Shown: positions 1-5,676 of the stretch, in pieces | Layout of the letters: each line of letters starts with the position of its first letter | How positions within the stretch are numbered: the stretch's first letter is position 1 | Assembly (NCBI GenBank): GCA_003551985.1 | Contig: PUOB01000111.1 | Span: forward strand, 1 to 5,676 | Source: Desulfobacteraceae bacterium | GTDB taxonomy: Bacteria > Desulfobacterota > Desulfobacteria > Desulfobacterales > Desulfosalsimonadaceae | Direction: 5' to 3' | Length of the DNA: 5,676 bases | Notes under the pieces: model-generated | The model's input: the letters and a program-made list of their open reading frames with translations, nothing else | The model's database searches: none | What the model was told of the DNA's origin: nothing | Position numbers and translations under genes: made by a program

Positions 1-1298
1 CCTTCGGGCAGTTCAATGCCGGGAAAAAGGAGGTTGAAATATTTTTGGATGTCCACCTGCGTCAGGGGATTCAGGGATATGTTCTTTATATCGAGCGATT
101 CGCTGTAGGCCGTTCGAAAAAGACTCAGCGGAATGCCGCCGGAGTCCTCTTTGGTGCCGATGGAGGCCGTTGCGCAGATGAATGCGGGAGATTTGCCGTT
201 GGCAATTAATTCCCTGAATATGTCAAGGGATGCCGGGTCAGCCAGTTGAAAGTCATCGATGAGCAGGATGAAGGGCCGGTTTTTCAGAAGCTTTGCTAAG
301 AAGCGATTCAACGCATTGAAAACATTTTCCGTTTTTCCCGGAATACCGCCTGGCGCAGGGAGCTGGTTTTCGTCCGTAAGCTGGGGGATGATGTGCAGAA
401 GGCAGGCAAGATCCTCCTTGCCGGTCGATTCTATTGTTCCGATGCCCTTGTCGTCGCACTGGTTCATCAATGCGATCACGGCGTATGATACAAGGTAATA
501 GGGCCGGTATGTTTCCTGGACAACGCCGTTTATCCGGACGGGATTCAGTCTTGTTTTTTCAAGATTGCGCTGTACGGCGTCGATAAAGCTTGTCTTGCCC
601 ATACCGGGTTCGCCGTCGATAATGAAAAACTGGTTTTTCCCTTTGCCCAGATCTTTAAACGCGACGCTGACAATGTCAAATTGGGCCTTGCGACCGACAA
701 TGCCGGCGCTGTGGACGGAACGGATCGCGAGGCGCCCGGCATCCGAGGCATCAATGATGTTGCGATTCTCGTCCTTTCTTGCATGGTAAAGGGCGGTATC
801 GGCCCGGTTGACCAGCAGGTTCCCATGGTCGGCATCGTCCGGGGCGCAAGCGACACCGACAGCTATGGACACCGGTATCGGCATGCCGGTTTCAGCGGAA
901 AAAAAGGGGTTTTCTTCAAAAGCCGCAACCAGTGTTTCGGCGGATGCCATCCCGTCTTGCTTGTTTTTCCCGGGAAGCAGCATAATGAATTCGTCGGCGC
1001 TGTATCTTATGAGCAGGTCTTTCTCAGCCGCAAGCGATTTCATGATTTCGGCTGTATGAACGACCAGCTCGTCGCCTGTTTGTCCGCCGTACTGCTCATT
1101 GATCCGTTTCAGGTCATCGATACCGATCATCAGCAGGCAAATCGGCCGGCGGGCAAGATCGCGCCAGTCTGTTTCCTCTTCGAAAAAGTGAAACAGGCGG
1201 CGCCTGTTGCCGAAACCGGTGCGTTCATCCTCCAGAACAAGTGTATCCGGGTCTTTCCCGATGTTTTGAAGAAAATATAGGAGCTTCCGGTACTTCAT
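1..1298 (-). CDS. GGDEF domain-P-loop NTPase (AAA_16/STAND-like) fusion protein, C-terminus cut by window edge
   Basis: The first 432 codons are visible; no stop occurs before the window edge. Residues about 20-185 form a GGDEF fold: the segment IGIDDLKRINEQYGG (58-72), the GD pair (75-76), the signature RYSADEF (98-104), and ADTALYHARK (166-175). Residues about 200-430 form a P-loop NTPase: Walker A GEPGMGKT (229-236), Walker B FILLIDD (343-349) followed by the ADPASL element typical of AAA_16/STAND regulators, and a later LNPLTQVDI segment. Such proteins usually continue into helical repeats (TPR), which would lie outside the window; that is inference. The cyclase half looks inactive: GG is SA, the first metal-ligand Asp is Gly59, and the RxxD inhibitory site reads AEKD. 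No membrane segment or sensor precedes the GGDEF domain, so it is probably a cytoplasmic signalling protein. The ATG at 1298 has AGAGGA just upstream (1302-1307), and no other in-frame ATG was seen in the roughly 80 bases upstream that were checked. Family assignment is firm; function is open. Confidence 0.88.
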   Translation of the reverse strand, partial: MKYRKLLYFLQNIGKDPDTLVLEDERTGFGNRRRLFHFFEEETDWRDLARRPICLLMIGIDDLKRINEQYGGQTGDELVVHTAEIMKSLAAEKDLLIRYSADEFIMLLPGKNKQDGMASAETLVAAFEENPFFSAETGMPIPVSIAVGVACAPDDADHGNLLVNRADTALYHARKDENRNIIDASDAGRLAIRSVHSAGIVGRKAQFDIVSVAFKDLGKGKNQFFIIDGEPGMGKTSFIDAVQRNLEKTRLNPVRINGVVQETYRPYYLVSYAVIALMNQCDDKGIGTIESTGKEDLACLLHIIPQLTDENQLPAPGGIPGKTENVFNALNRFLAKLLKNRPFILLIDDFQLADPASLDIFRELIANGKSPAFICATASIGTKEDSGGIPLSLFRTAYSESLDIKNISLNPLTQVDIQKYFNLLFPGIELPE

Positions 1299-1372
1299 CC
1301 GTCCTCTGCCCGAAAGGTGGGTGTTGGTTTTTATGGGGATTCCTGCCAGACCGTTGCAAAAACCATTAAAAC

Positions 1373-1401
1373 AACATACAAAACTTTGAAGAAATGATCA
1401 A
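1373..1401 (-). promoter_or_regulatory. Weak candidate sigma-70 promoter for the GGDEF-NTPase gene
   Basis: On the minus strand, TTGATC (1396-1401) and TATGTT (1373-1378) are separated by exactly 17 bases. Each matches the -35 and -10 consensus at four of six positions. The site lies in the 124-bp gap between the oxidoreductase stop and the GGDEF-NTPase start and would give a leader of roughly 65-70 bases. The gap is AT-rich, so chance matches are likely. No terminator hairpin was seen in this gap, and read-through from the upstream gene remains possible. Confidence 0.25.
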
Positions 1402-1422
1402 CATGAAAGAGAGGATGCAGCG

Positions 1423-2427
1423 TTAAGCGGCAAAACAGCGAACCCGTTTTTCGAGTTCTGAAAACCGGGAGGACATATCGTTCACGATACCTGCCAGCAG
1501 TTCGCCGGCGTCCGGGATGTCATTGATCAGCCCGGCACCCTGGCCGCAGCATATTTCGGCGTCATCGGCCTTGCCCAAAAGCTGTGAGTGATACTGGGAA
1601 TGCTGCGCCAGAAATGCCTGGATCGATTCTGCCGAAGCCCCCGTCTCTATGAGCCGCAGGTATTCTTCAGTAAAACGGTTTCTCAGGTCCCGTGCAACCA
1701 TTTTTTCCTTGGGTATGGAGACCGTGCACGCATCGCGGCCCTTGACAATCATCTCTTTCACGCTTTGGTGGCTTTCTGCCTGCAGGGTGGCCATAAAACG
1801 GGATCCCATGTAGATCCCGTCTGCGCCGAGGGCCATCGCCGCGATCACGCCGCGGGCGTCCGAAATGCCGCCGCCCGTGACCAGGGGGATGTCGACCGCA
1901 TCGGCCACCATGGGGGTCAGGGCAAAGGTGGTCAACTCCGTCAGGCCCTTGTGGCCGCCCGCCTCGTACCCTTCGCAGATAACGGCGTCCACCCCGGCCG
2001 CCTGCGCTTTCAGGGCGTGTTCGGCCGTGGATACCGCGTGCAGCACCTTGATCCCGGCACCTTTGAGCGTTTCGGTGTAAACCTTCGGGCTGCCGACCGA
2101 TACAATCGCCGCCGGTACCTGTTCTTCAATGACCACGTCGACGATTTTTTCCGAAAACTTCGTGTCCTCCCCGAAACCGACCACGATGTTAACGCCGAAC
2201 GGGCGATCCGTCAGTTCCCGGATGGCTTTGATGCGCTCGCGTATCCGTTCGCCGGTCAGCTCGACGTCATGGGTAATGTCGTTTGATCCGGCATTGGGGC
2301 CCAGCGTTCCGAGTCCGCCGGCATTGGATACCGCCGAAACCAGTGCCGGCCCTGAAACCCAGTTCATGGGTGCCTGGATAATAGGGTAGCGGATGTTCAG
2401 GAGTTCACATATGCGGTTGCGAATCAT
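1423..2427 (-). CDS. FMN-dependent nitronate monooxygenase / FabK-like enoyl reductase family protein
   Basis: This 334-residue TIM-barrel flavoprotein belongs to the family once called 2-nitropropane dioxygenase. Members oxidise nitronates with O2, or in the FabK branch reduce enoyl-ACP with NAD(P)H. Visible hallmarks are PIIQAPM near the N-terminus (15-21), AGGLGTLG (36-43), the CEGYEAGGHKG segment (151-161) with the conserved His159, and the FMN phosphate-binding loops TGGGISDARG (184-193) and GADGIYMGSR (201-210). The C-terminal GQGAGLINDI (295-304) is also typical. Length is normal. An in-frame TTG lies two codons upstream (2431-2433), but the AGAAGGGA ribosome-binding site is almost adjacent to it and ideally spaced for the ATG at 2427, so ATG was chosen. 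The gene lies 56 bp after the stress protein and is probably co-transcribed with it. Whether it is a true nitronate monooxygenase or a reductase cannot be decided from these motifs. A reductase role would be more likely in a strict anaerobe. Confidence 0.9.
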   Translation of the reverse strand: MIRNRICELLNIRYPIIQAPMNWVSGPALVSAVSNAGGLGTLGPNAGSNDITHDVELTGERIRERIKAIRELTDRPFGVNIVVGFGEDTKFSEKIVDVVIEEQVPAAIVSVGSPKVYTETLKGAGIKVLHAVSTAEHALKAQAAGVDAVICEGYEAGGHKGLTELTTFALTPMVADAVDIPLVTGGGISDARGVIAAMALGADGIYMGSRFMATLQAESHQSVKEMIVKGRDACTVSIPKEKMVARDLRNRFTEEYLRLIETGASAESIQAFLAQHSQYHSQLLGKADDAEICCGQGAGLINDIPDAGELLAGIVNDMSSRFSELEKRVRCFAA

Positions 2428-2433
2428 AGGCAA

Positions 2434-2441
2434 TCCCTTCT
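2434..2441 (-). promoter_or_regulatory. Ribosome-binding site that fixes the oxidoreductase start
   Basis: The minus strand reads AGAAGGGA here, followed by the six bases TTGCCT and then ATG at 2427. This spacing suits the ATG. The overlapping in-frame TTG (2431-2433) directly abuts the site and would be a poor start. Confidence 0.7.
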
Positions 2442-2483
2442 GTCACTTATCTTGCGAATTTTTAAGAGTTCATCAAATATACA

Positions 2484-3380
2484 CTATATAAGGAAAAACC
2501 GCTTTGATTTTTTGTTCTTTATGATCAGAAGGGGTATTTTTTTTTCAAGGTTGTTGAAATTTTCGGCAATGTTGCCGAGCAGCGTCGTAGCATCGGCGAC
2601 AGCCCCGGCGGCGCCGACCACGATGAGATCCGCATTTTCATTCCCAGCTGTTTTGTATACCTTGTCCACCTGGTTCTCGGACGGATCGAGTTCGCTGAAA
2701 TGGCATCGGATGCTTTCGGGCGGCTGACCCATTCGCTCCAGGAAACCGGCGTATTCCTTTTGAAATCGCTCTTTCTGCGTTTCTGCGCTGCTTATGGTGG
2801 TGGCGGGGAAGTAGGTTTCCGCGGTATTGTAGAGGAAGTAGGACTCAACCGCTGCGCCGGTTTTTTCTGCTATCTCCAGCGCGCGTTTAAAAGCGGTTTC
2901 AGATTCCTTTGAACAGTCGGTTGTACATAGAATTTTCTGGATCCGGTACTTTACCCTCTCCGGTATGATCATGATATCGCAATCCGCCCCGGACATGACT
3001 TTATGGCCGTACCGGGCCTCCCTTCTCGTCCCGAATTTCTGGCCTATGAGAACAAGGTCCGTTTTTGTCTCGGCGATGAAGTCAATAATGGCCACCGATG
3101 CATCTTCAGCCTCCACGAGGGTCTCGGTTTTCACCGGAATATTTTTTCGGAAACCGTCGTCGACTTCGGCATCGATCTTCTGGGCGATGAGTTCGTAGAG
3201 TTCCTCTTCATCGGGAAGATCCCTGCCGCCCTTGTCCGGCAGGTCGTATTCCTGGATGACATGGAGGAAATAAACGTTTTCGACGCCCGTGGTTTCCGCA
3301 AAAAAAGCGGCATATTCAACCATAACCGGGTCGATATACGTTAAATCCAGGCAGGCAAGTATGTTTTTAATTTCATGCAT
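2484..3380 (-). CDS. Tandem-domain universal stress protein (UspA family)
   Basis: The 298-residue protein holds two UspA alpha/beta domains in a row: about 1-143, opening with IKNILACLDLT, and about 146-288, opening with IQKILCTTDCSKES. Single-domain Usps are near 140-150 residues, so this is the usual double form. The second domain keeps a near-canonical ATP-binding loop G-2x-G-9x-G at G256, G259 and G269, followed by Asn270 where Ser or Thr is usual. In the first domain the same loop (IGQKFGTRREARYGHK, 112-127) does not fit the spacing, so only domain 2 is expected to bind ATP well. The short tail KNKKSKRFFLI is basic and then hydrophobic. It is a soluble cytoplasmic protein. The start ATG at 3380 has only a weak GAG upstream; the gene lies 27 bp after the BCCT transporter stop, which suggests translation from a shared transcript. 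A role as ATP-responsive partner of the transporter is inferred from this pairing. Confidence 0.92.
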   Translation of the reverse strand: MHEIKNILACLDLTYIDPVMVEYAAFFAETTGVENVYFLHVIQEYDLPDKGGRDLPDEEELYELIAQKIDAEVDDGFRKNIPVKTETLVEAEDASVAIIDFIAETKTDLVLIGQKFGTRREARYGHKVMSGADCDIMIIPERVKYRIQKILCTTDCSKESETAFKRALEIAEKTGAAVESYFLYNTAETYFPATTISSAETQKERFQKEYAGFLERMGQPPESIRCHFSELDPSENQVDKVYKTAGNENADLIVVGAAGAVADATTLLGNIAENFNNLEKKIPLLIIKNKKSKRFFLI

Positions 3381-3407
3381 AAGGTCTCAAGCCCTTGTAA
3401 AAAAAAG

Positions 3408-5012
3408 TTACCGGTCTTTCTGCTGGAGCATTTTTTTGACCGTATCCTGGTAGGATTCGCGCTCGATTTCCTTTTCCCGGAGCTCTTCTTTTTCGTATTC
3501 TTTTTGAAGGCCCTGCTTCAGGCTGTAGCCCATGATAATCAATATTACGGCAAAAGGCAAACCCGTTATGATGGCGGCTGTCTGGAGTGCGGTGAGCCCG
3601 CCGCCGATCAGGAGCACCGCCGCCATAAGGCCCTGGACGACTGCCCAGAAAATACGCTGGGTGACGGGGGAGGTCAGTTTGCCGCCTGATGTAAAGGCGT
3701 CTACAACCAGGGACCCGGAATCCGAAGACGTGATGAAAAAACTGATAACGAGCAAAATGGCGGCGATATTGGCAATAATTGAAAAAGGAAAATAGTCCAG
3801 AAGCTTGTAGATTGAAATGGCGACATCTTCCGTGACCGGCCCGGCAATGTCGACAAGTCCCTTGAGTTCAAGCAGCAGAGCGGAACCGCCGAACGCGGTG
3901 ATCCATAAAAATGTCAGAAGCGTCGGAATGACCAGGACGCTCAGTACAAATTCCCGGATGGTTCGGCCCTTGGAAATGCGCGCGATGAACATGCCGACGA
4001 ATGGCGACCAGGAGATCCACCATGCCCAGTAAAAGACCGTCCAGGAGTCCTGCCAGTTGGTTTGCTCGTAGCCTTCGGTCCAGAAACTGATCTCGAAAAA
4101 ATTGTCCAGGTAGGCGCCGGTACTCTGGATGACAGCGTCCAGTATAAATACGGTGGGGCCGAAAACCAGCATGAACACCAAAAGGATGGCCCCTAAATTC
4201 ATGTTGAGCTCCGAGAGCCGCTTGACGCCGCGGTCGAGCCCCGATGCAACCGAAACGGCGACGGCGCAGGTGATTCCCCCAATGAGCAGAATCTGCATGT
4301 TCGTTGATACGGGCATGCCAAAAAGATGGTTCATGCCGGCGTTGATCTGTTGAACGCCGAAGCCAAGGGACGTGGCCAATCCGAAAAGCGTTGCCAGAAC
4401 GGCGAGCACGTCGATGGCATCCCCCCAGCGGCCGTGGACTTTTTCCCCCAAAAGCGGATAAAACACCGAGCGTATGGCGAGCGGAAGCTTTCGATTGTAG
4501 GAAAAGAATGCCAGTGCCAGGCCGACCAGCGCGTATGTGGCCCACGGGTGGAGGCCCCAGTGAAGAAATGTGGCTTTCATGGCGAGCTTGGCGGTTTCCA
4601 GCGTTTCGCCTTCGCCGAACGGCGGGTCCGTGAAATGGAAGATGGGCTCGGCAACGCTCCAGAAAAGAATCCCGATGCCCATGCCCGCCGAAAAAAGCAT
4701 GGCAAACCAGGATATCCGGCCGAATTCGGGCACCGCGTTTTCCCCGCCCAGGCGGATATTGCCGTACTTGCTGAAAGCCAGGTACAGCATGAGAAAGAGA
4801 TAGATATTCACGGAGATTATAAAAAACCAGCCGAAATTGGCGGACATCCATTCCTGTATCGCGGAAAATACCGCTTTCATGGGGGCCCCCACGATCAGGG
4901 TGACCGCGATAAACGCCACTGCGAGGATGGCGGCGGGCCAGAACACCGGCGGGTGGATATCGAAGTACGGGTTTTCCGGCGGCTTGTATTTCGGGTCGGA
5001 TGATTCAGGCAT
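3408..5012 (-). CDS. BCCT family (betaine/carnitine/choline) secondary transporter
   Basis: This 534-residue inner-membrane carrier has the usual BCCT length and about twelve hydrophobic segments between residues 25 and 500. The family signature is plain: FYWAWWISWSPFVGMFIARI (327-346), plus the glycine stretch SAGMGIG (108-114) of TM3. By comparison with BetP, the aromatic substrate cage is complete: W152, W157 and Y160 in the HWGLHPWATY segment of TM4, and W331, W332 and W335 in TM8. These bind a trimethylammonium group, so glycine betaine, choline or a similar compound is likely. FFITSSDSGS (425-434) matches the BetP Na2 site region, which favours sodium coupling. The N-terminal tail is short (about 24 residues). 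The last 35 residues are highly charged and helical (KEYEKEELREKEIERES), resembling in kind the cytoplasmic C-terminal helix that senses osmotic stress in BetP. No strong Shine-Dalgarno precedes the ATG at 5012. The exact substrate is not determined by sequence. Confidence 0.95.
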   Translation of the reverse strand: MPESSDPKYKPPENPYFDIHPPVFWPAAILAVAFIAVTLIVGAPMKAVFSAIQEWMSANFGWFFIISVNIYLFLMLYLAFSKYGNIRLGGENAVPEFGRISWFAMLFSAGMGIGILFWSVAEPIFHFTDPPFGEGETLETAKLAMKATFLHWGLHPWATYALVGLALAFFSYNRKLPLAIRSVFYPLLGEKVHGRWGDAIDVLAVLATLFGLATSLGFGVQQINAGMNHLFGMPVSTNMQILLIGGITCAVAVSVASGLDRGVKRLSELNMNLGAILLVFMLVFGPTVFILDAVIQSTGAYLDNFFEISFWTEGYEQTNWQDSWTVFYWAWWISWSPFVGMFIARISKGRTIREFVLSVLVIPTLLTFLWITAFGGSALLLELKGLVDIAGPVTEDVAISIYKLLDYFPFSIIANIAAILLVISFFITSSDSGSLVVDAFTSGGKLTSPVTQRIFWAVVQGLMAAVLLIGGGLTALQTAAIITGLPFAVILIIMGYSLKQGLQKEYEKEELREKEIERESYQDTVKKMLQQKDR

Positions 5013-5018
5013 TTTTCA

Positions 5019-5026
5019 GGTTTGTC
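5019..5026 (-). promoter_or_regulatory. Possible extra operator half-site next to the transporter start
   Basis: The minus strand reads GACAAACC, identical to eight bases of the palindrome arm at 5105-5124. It lies six bases before the BCCT start codon, in the position where a ribosome-binding site would be. If it is a half-site, a bound regulator could bridge the two positions. Chance recurrence is possible with only eight bases. Confidence 0.3.
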
Positions 5027-5086
5027 CGGATAAAAGCGTTGAAGCGCAGGGCAATCGCATGTCTCACTGGAATAAGCTAAACAAAA

Positions 5087-5115
5087 ACTATTACGCAGGG
5101 ATGCCGGTTTGTCAA
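5087..5115 (-). promoter_or_regulatory. Candidate sigma-70 promoter of the transporter operon
   Basis: On the minus strand a perfect -35 TTGACA (5110-5115) is followed after 17 bases by AATAGT (5087-5092), which matches the -10 consensus at four of six positions. Initiation near 5080 would leave a leader of about 65-70 bases before the BCCT ATG. The -35 sits inside a perfect inverted repeat, so the promoter is likely to be controlled by a DNA-binding dimer. The weak -10 fits a regulated promoter. Confidence 0.5.
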
Positions 5116-5124
5116 GACAAACCG
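5105..5124. repeat. Perfect 20-bp palindrome (9-bp arms, 2-bp centre) over the -35 element
   Basis: The arms are CGGTTTGTC and GACAAACCG around a central AA, with no mismatch. Outside the arms ATGC and CAT could extend the pairing if one base is bulged. The sequence covers the TTGACA hexamer completely, which is the classic position for a repressor operator. As RNA it could fold as an 8-bp stem with a CUUG tetraloop on the minus strand, but no U-run follows, so it does not look like an intrinsic terminator for the upstream hydrolase gene. An operator is the preferred reading. No regulator gene is present in the window. Confidence 0.55.
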
Positions 5125-5182
5125 CATATAAAGGCAGCGGCGAAGCGCGGTAAAGAGGTTGAAATTCAGGGAGAAGAGATCA

Positions 5183-5676
5183 TTACATCAGCGACAGCAG
5201 CGCGCGCCAGCGATCCATCTCGGTTTCCGCGGGAAGCCCCTTGTTTTTCAGAATAGATGCGATTTTATCGTCGTTGAATCGCAGATACGGGTTGACGCGG
5301 ATTTCCTCGGCGAGCGTGTAAAAAAGGTTGTTCGGATCGTATTTTTCCAGGTATGGATCGATGTGGGGATTGTCCGGTTCGAGACGTCTTGAAAAGTCCA
5401 GATATTCCATGACGTAATCGTGTCCGGCATACACCCGGGTTTCCTTCGGCAGTTCAAGTATTTTTTTAATGGACTGCAGGAAGCCGGCTTCATCACCGGT
5501 AAAGCACCGCCCCGCTTTGCCGTTGAACAGCGTGTCGCCGGATATCAGGGTGTCATTGAAATAAAAGCAGACTGAATCCCGGGTATGGCCGGGCGTGTGC
5601 ATGACCTTTACGGCCATCTCTTCCAGGTCAATGGATTCATTGGTCATGAGGGCGTCGAATCCCAAAAAACGGGCGC
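5183..5676 (-). CDS. Glyoxalase II-like metallo-beta-lactamase-fold hydrolase, N-terminus cut by window edge
   Basis: The last 163 residues are visible. The reading frame stays open to the right edge (…ARFLGFDALM), so the TTG at 5663-5665 is an internal Leu and not a start. Metal ligands of the family are present: the His of HTPGHT (codon 5585-5587), the bridging Asp of ISGDTLF (codon 5534-5536), and the His of YAGHDY (codon 5420-5422). The HxHxDH motif must lie outside the window. The C-terminal part EPDNPHIDPYL and TLAEEIRVNPYLRF matches the HAGH domain of hydroxyacylglutathione hydrolase, which cleaves S-D-lactoylglutathione to D-lactate. The fit to a glutathione substrate is poor: human Lys143 and Tyr145 correspond to Arg and Phe, and the protein ends in DRWRALLSLM in place of the usual basic KDxF tail. 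It may use another thiol ester. A 170-bp gap separates it from the transporter gene. Confidence 0.85.
   Translation of the reverse strand, partial: ARFLGFDALMTNESIDLEEMAVKVMHTPGHTRDSVCFYFNDTLISGDTLFNGKAGRCFTGDEAGFLQSIKKILELPKETRVYAGHDYVMEYLDFSRRLEPDNPHIDPYLEKYDPNNLFYTLAEEIRVNPYLRFNDDKIASILKNKGLPAETEMDRWRALLSLM

Noticed and set aside
681..1280. Open frame of 199 codons on the plus strand
   Set aside because: It lies antisense to the GGDEF coding region, whose domain motifs are unmistakable. Its translation shows no recognisable family.
1330..1355. Possible sigma-54 promoter (CTGGCAG element) before the GGDEF-NTPase gene
   Set aside because: The -24-like TGGCA is present but the required GC of the -12 element (TTGC) is absent at the right spacing.
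1588..2286. Open frame of 232 codons on the plus strand
   Set aside because: It is the antisense shadow of the oxidoreductase gene, is rich in Arg, Gly and His as such shadows are, and has no family motif.
2442..2483. Separate promoter for the oxidoreductase in the AT-rich gap after the stress protein gene
   Set aside because: TTGATG with a GATAAG 19 bases downstream was considered, but the spacing and match are poor in an AT-rich stretch where such hits are common.
3868..4851. Open frame of 327 codons on the minus strand, in a second frame
   Set aside because: It overlaps the BCCT transporter entirely. The transporter frame carries the signature residues and membrane segments; this frame is a low-complexity Arg-rich shadow.
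4326..5003. Open frame of 225 codons on the plus strand
   Set aside because: It is antisense to the N-terminal half of the transporter and has no motif or convincing start context.
5105..5124. Intrinsic terminator for the hydrolase gene
   Set aside because: The inverted repeat has only a two-base centre and no T-run follows on the minus strand; it overlaps a good -35 hexamer instead.
4837..5256. Open frame of 139 codons on the plus strand crossing the promoter gap
   Set aside because: It overlaps the ends of two well-supported minus-strand genes and the palindrome, and its translation looks random.

Overview
The window carries five genes, all on the minus strand, so reading order runs from the right edge to the left. 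Two genes are cut by the window edges. From right to left they are: the C-terminal three quarters of a glyoxalase II-like metallo-beta-lactamase hydrolase (5183-5676, start outside the window); a complete BCCT-family osmolyte transporter (3408-5012); a complete two-domain universal stress protein (2484-3380); a complete FMN-dependent nitronate monooxygenase / FabK-like oxidoreductase (1423-2427); and the N-terminal part of a GGDEF-P-loop NTPase fusion protein (1-1298, C-terminus outside the window). No tRNA, rRNA, CRISPR array, insertion sequence or attachment site was seen.

The hydrolase is followed by a 170-bp gap. In it a consensus-like -35 (TTGACA) lies inside a perfect 20-bp palindrome, and one half-site of that palindrome recurs just before the transporter start codon. 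This looks like the control region of a unit in which the transporter, stress protein (27 bp apart) and oxidoreductase (56 bp apart) are read together. A BCCT carrier plus a stress protein suggests osmolyte (betaine-type) uptake with an ATP-responsive partner, by analogy with UspA-type proteins linked to other osmolyte transporters. The role of the oxidoreductase in such a set is not evident. A 124-bp gap with only a weak promoter candidate separates these from the GGDEF-NTPase gene, which may be a separate unit.

The organism is a bacterium with moderately GC-rich DNA. The gene content and style (tandem stress proteins, a BCCT carrier, a glyoxalase II-like enzyme without the usual glutathione-binding tail, a GGDEF-ATPase fusion) would suit a marine or sediment Desulfobacterota, but this is an impression from protein style and not a proof. 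The most unusual item is the GGDEF-NTPase protein. Its cyclase signature is SADEF in place of GGDEF and one metal-ligand aspartate is glycine, so it is probably a nucleotide-sensing or scaffold module rather than a working diguanylate cyclase.
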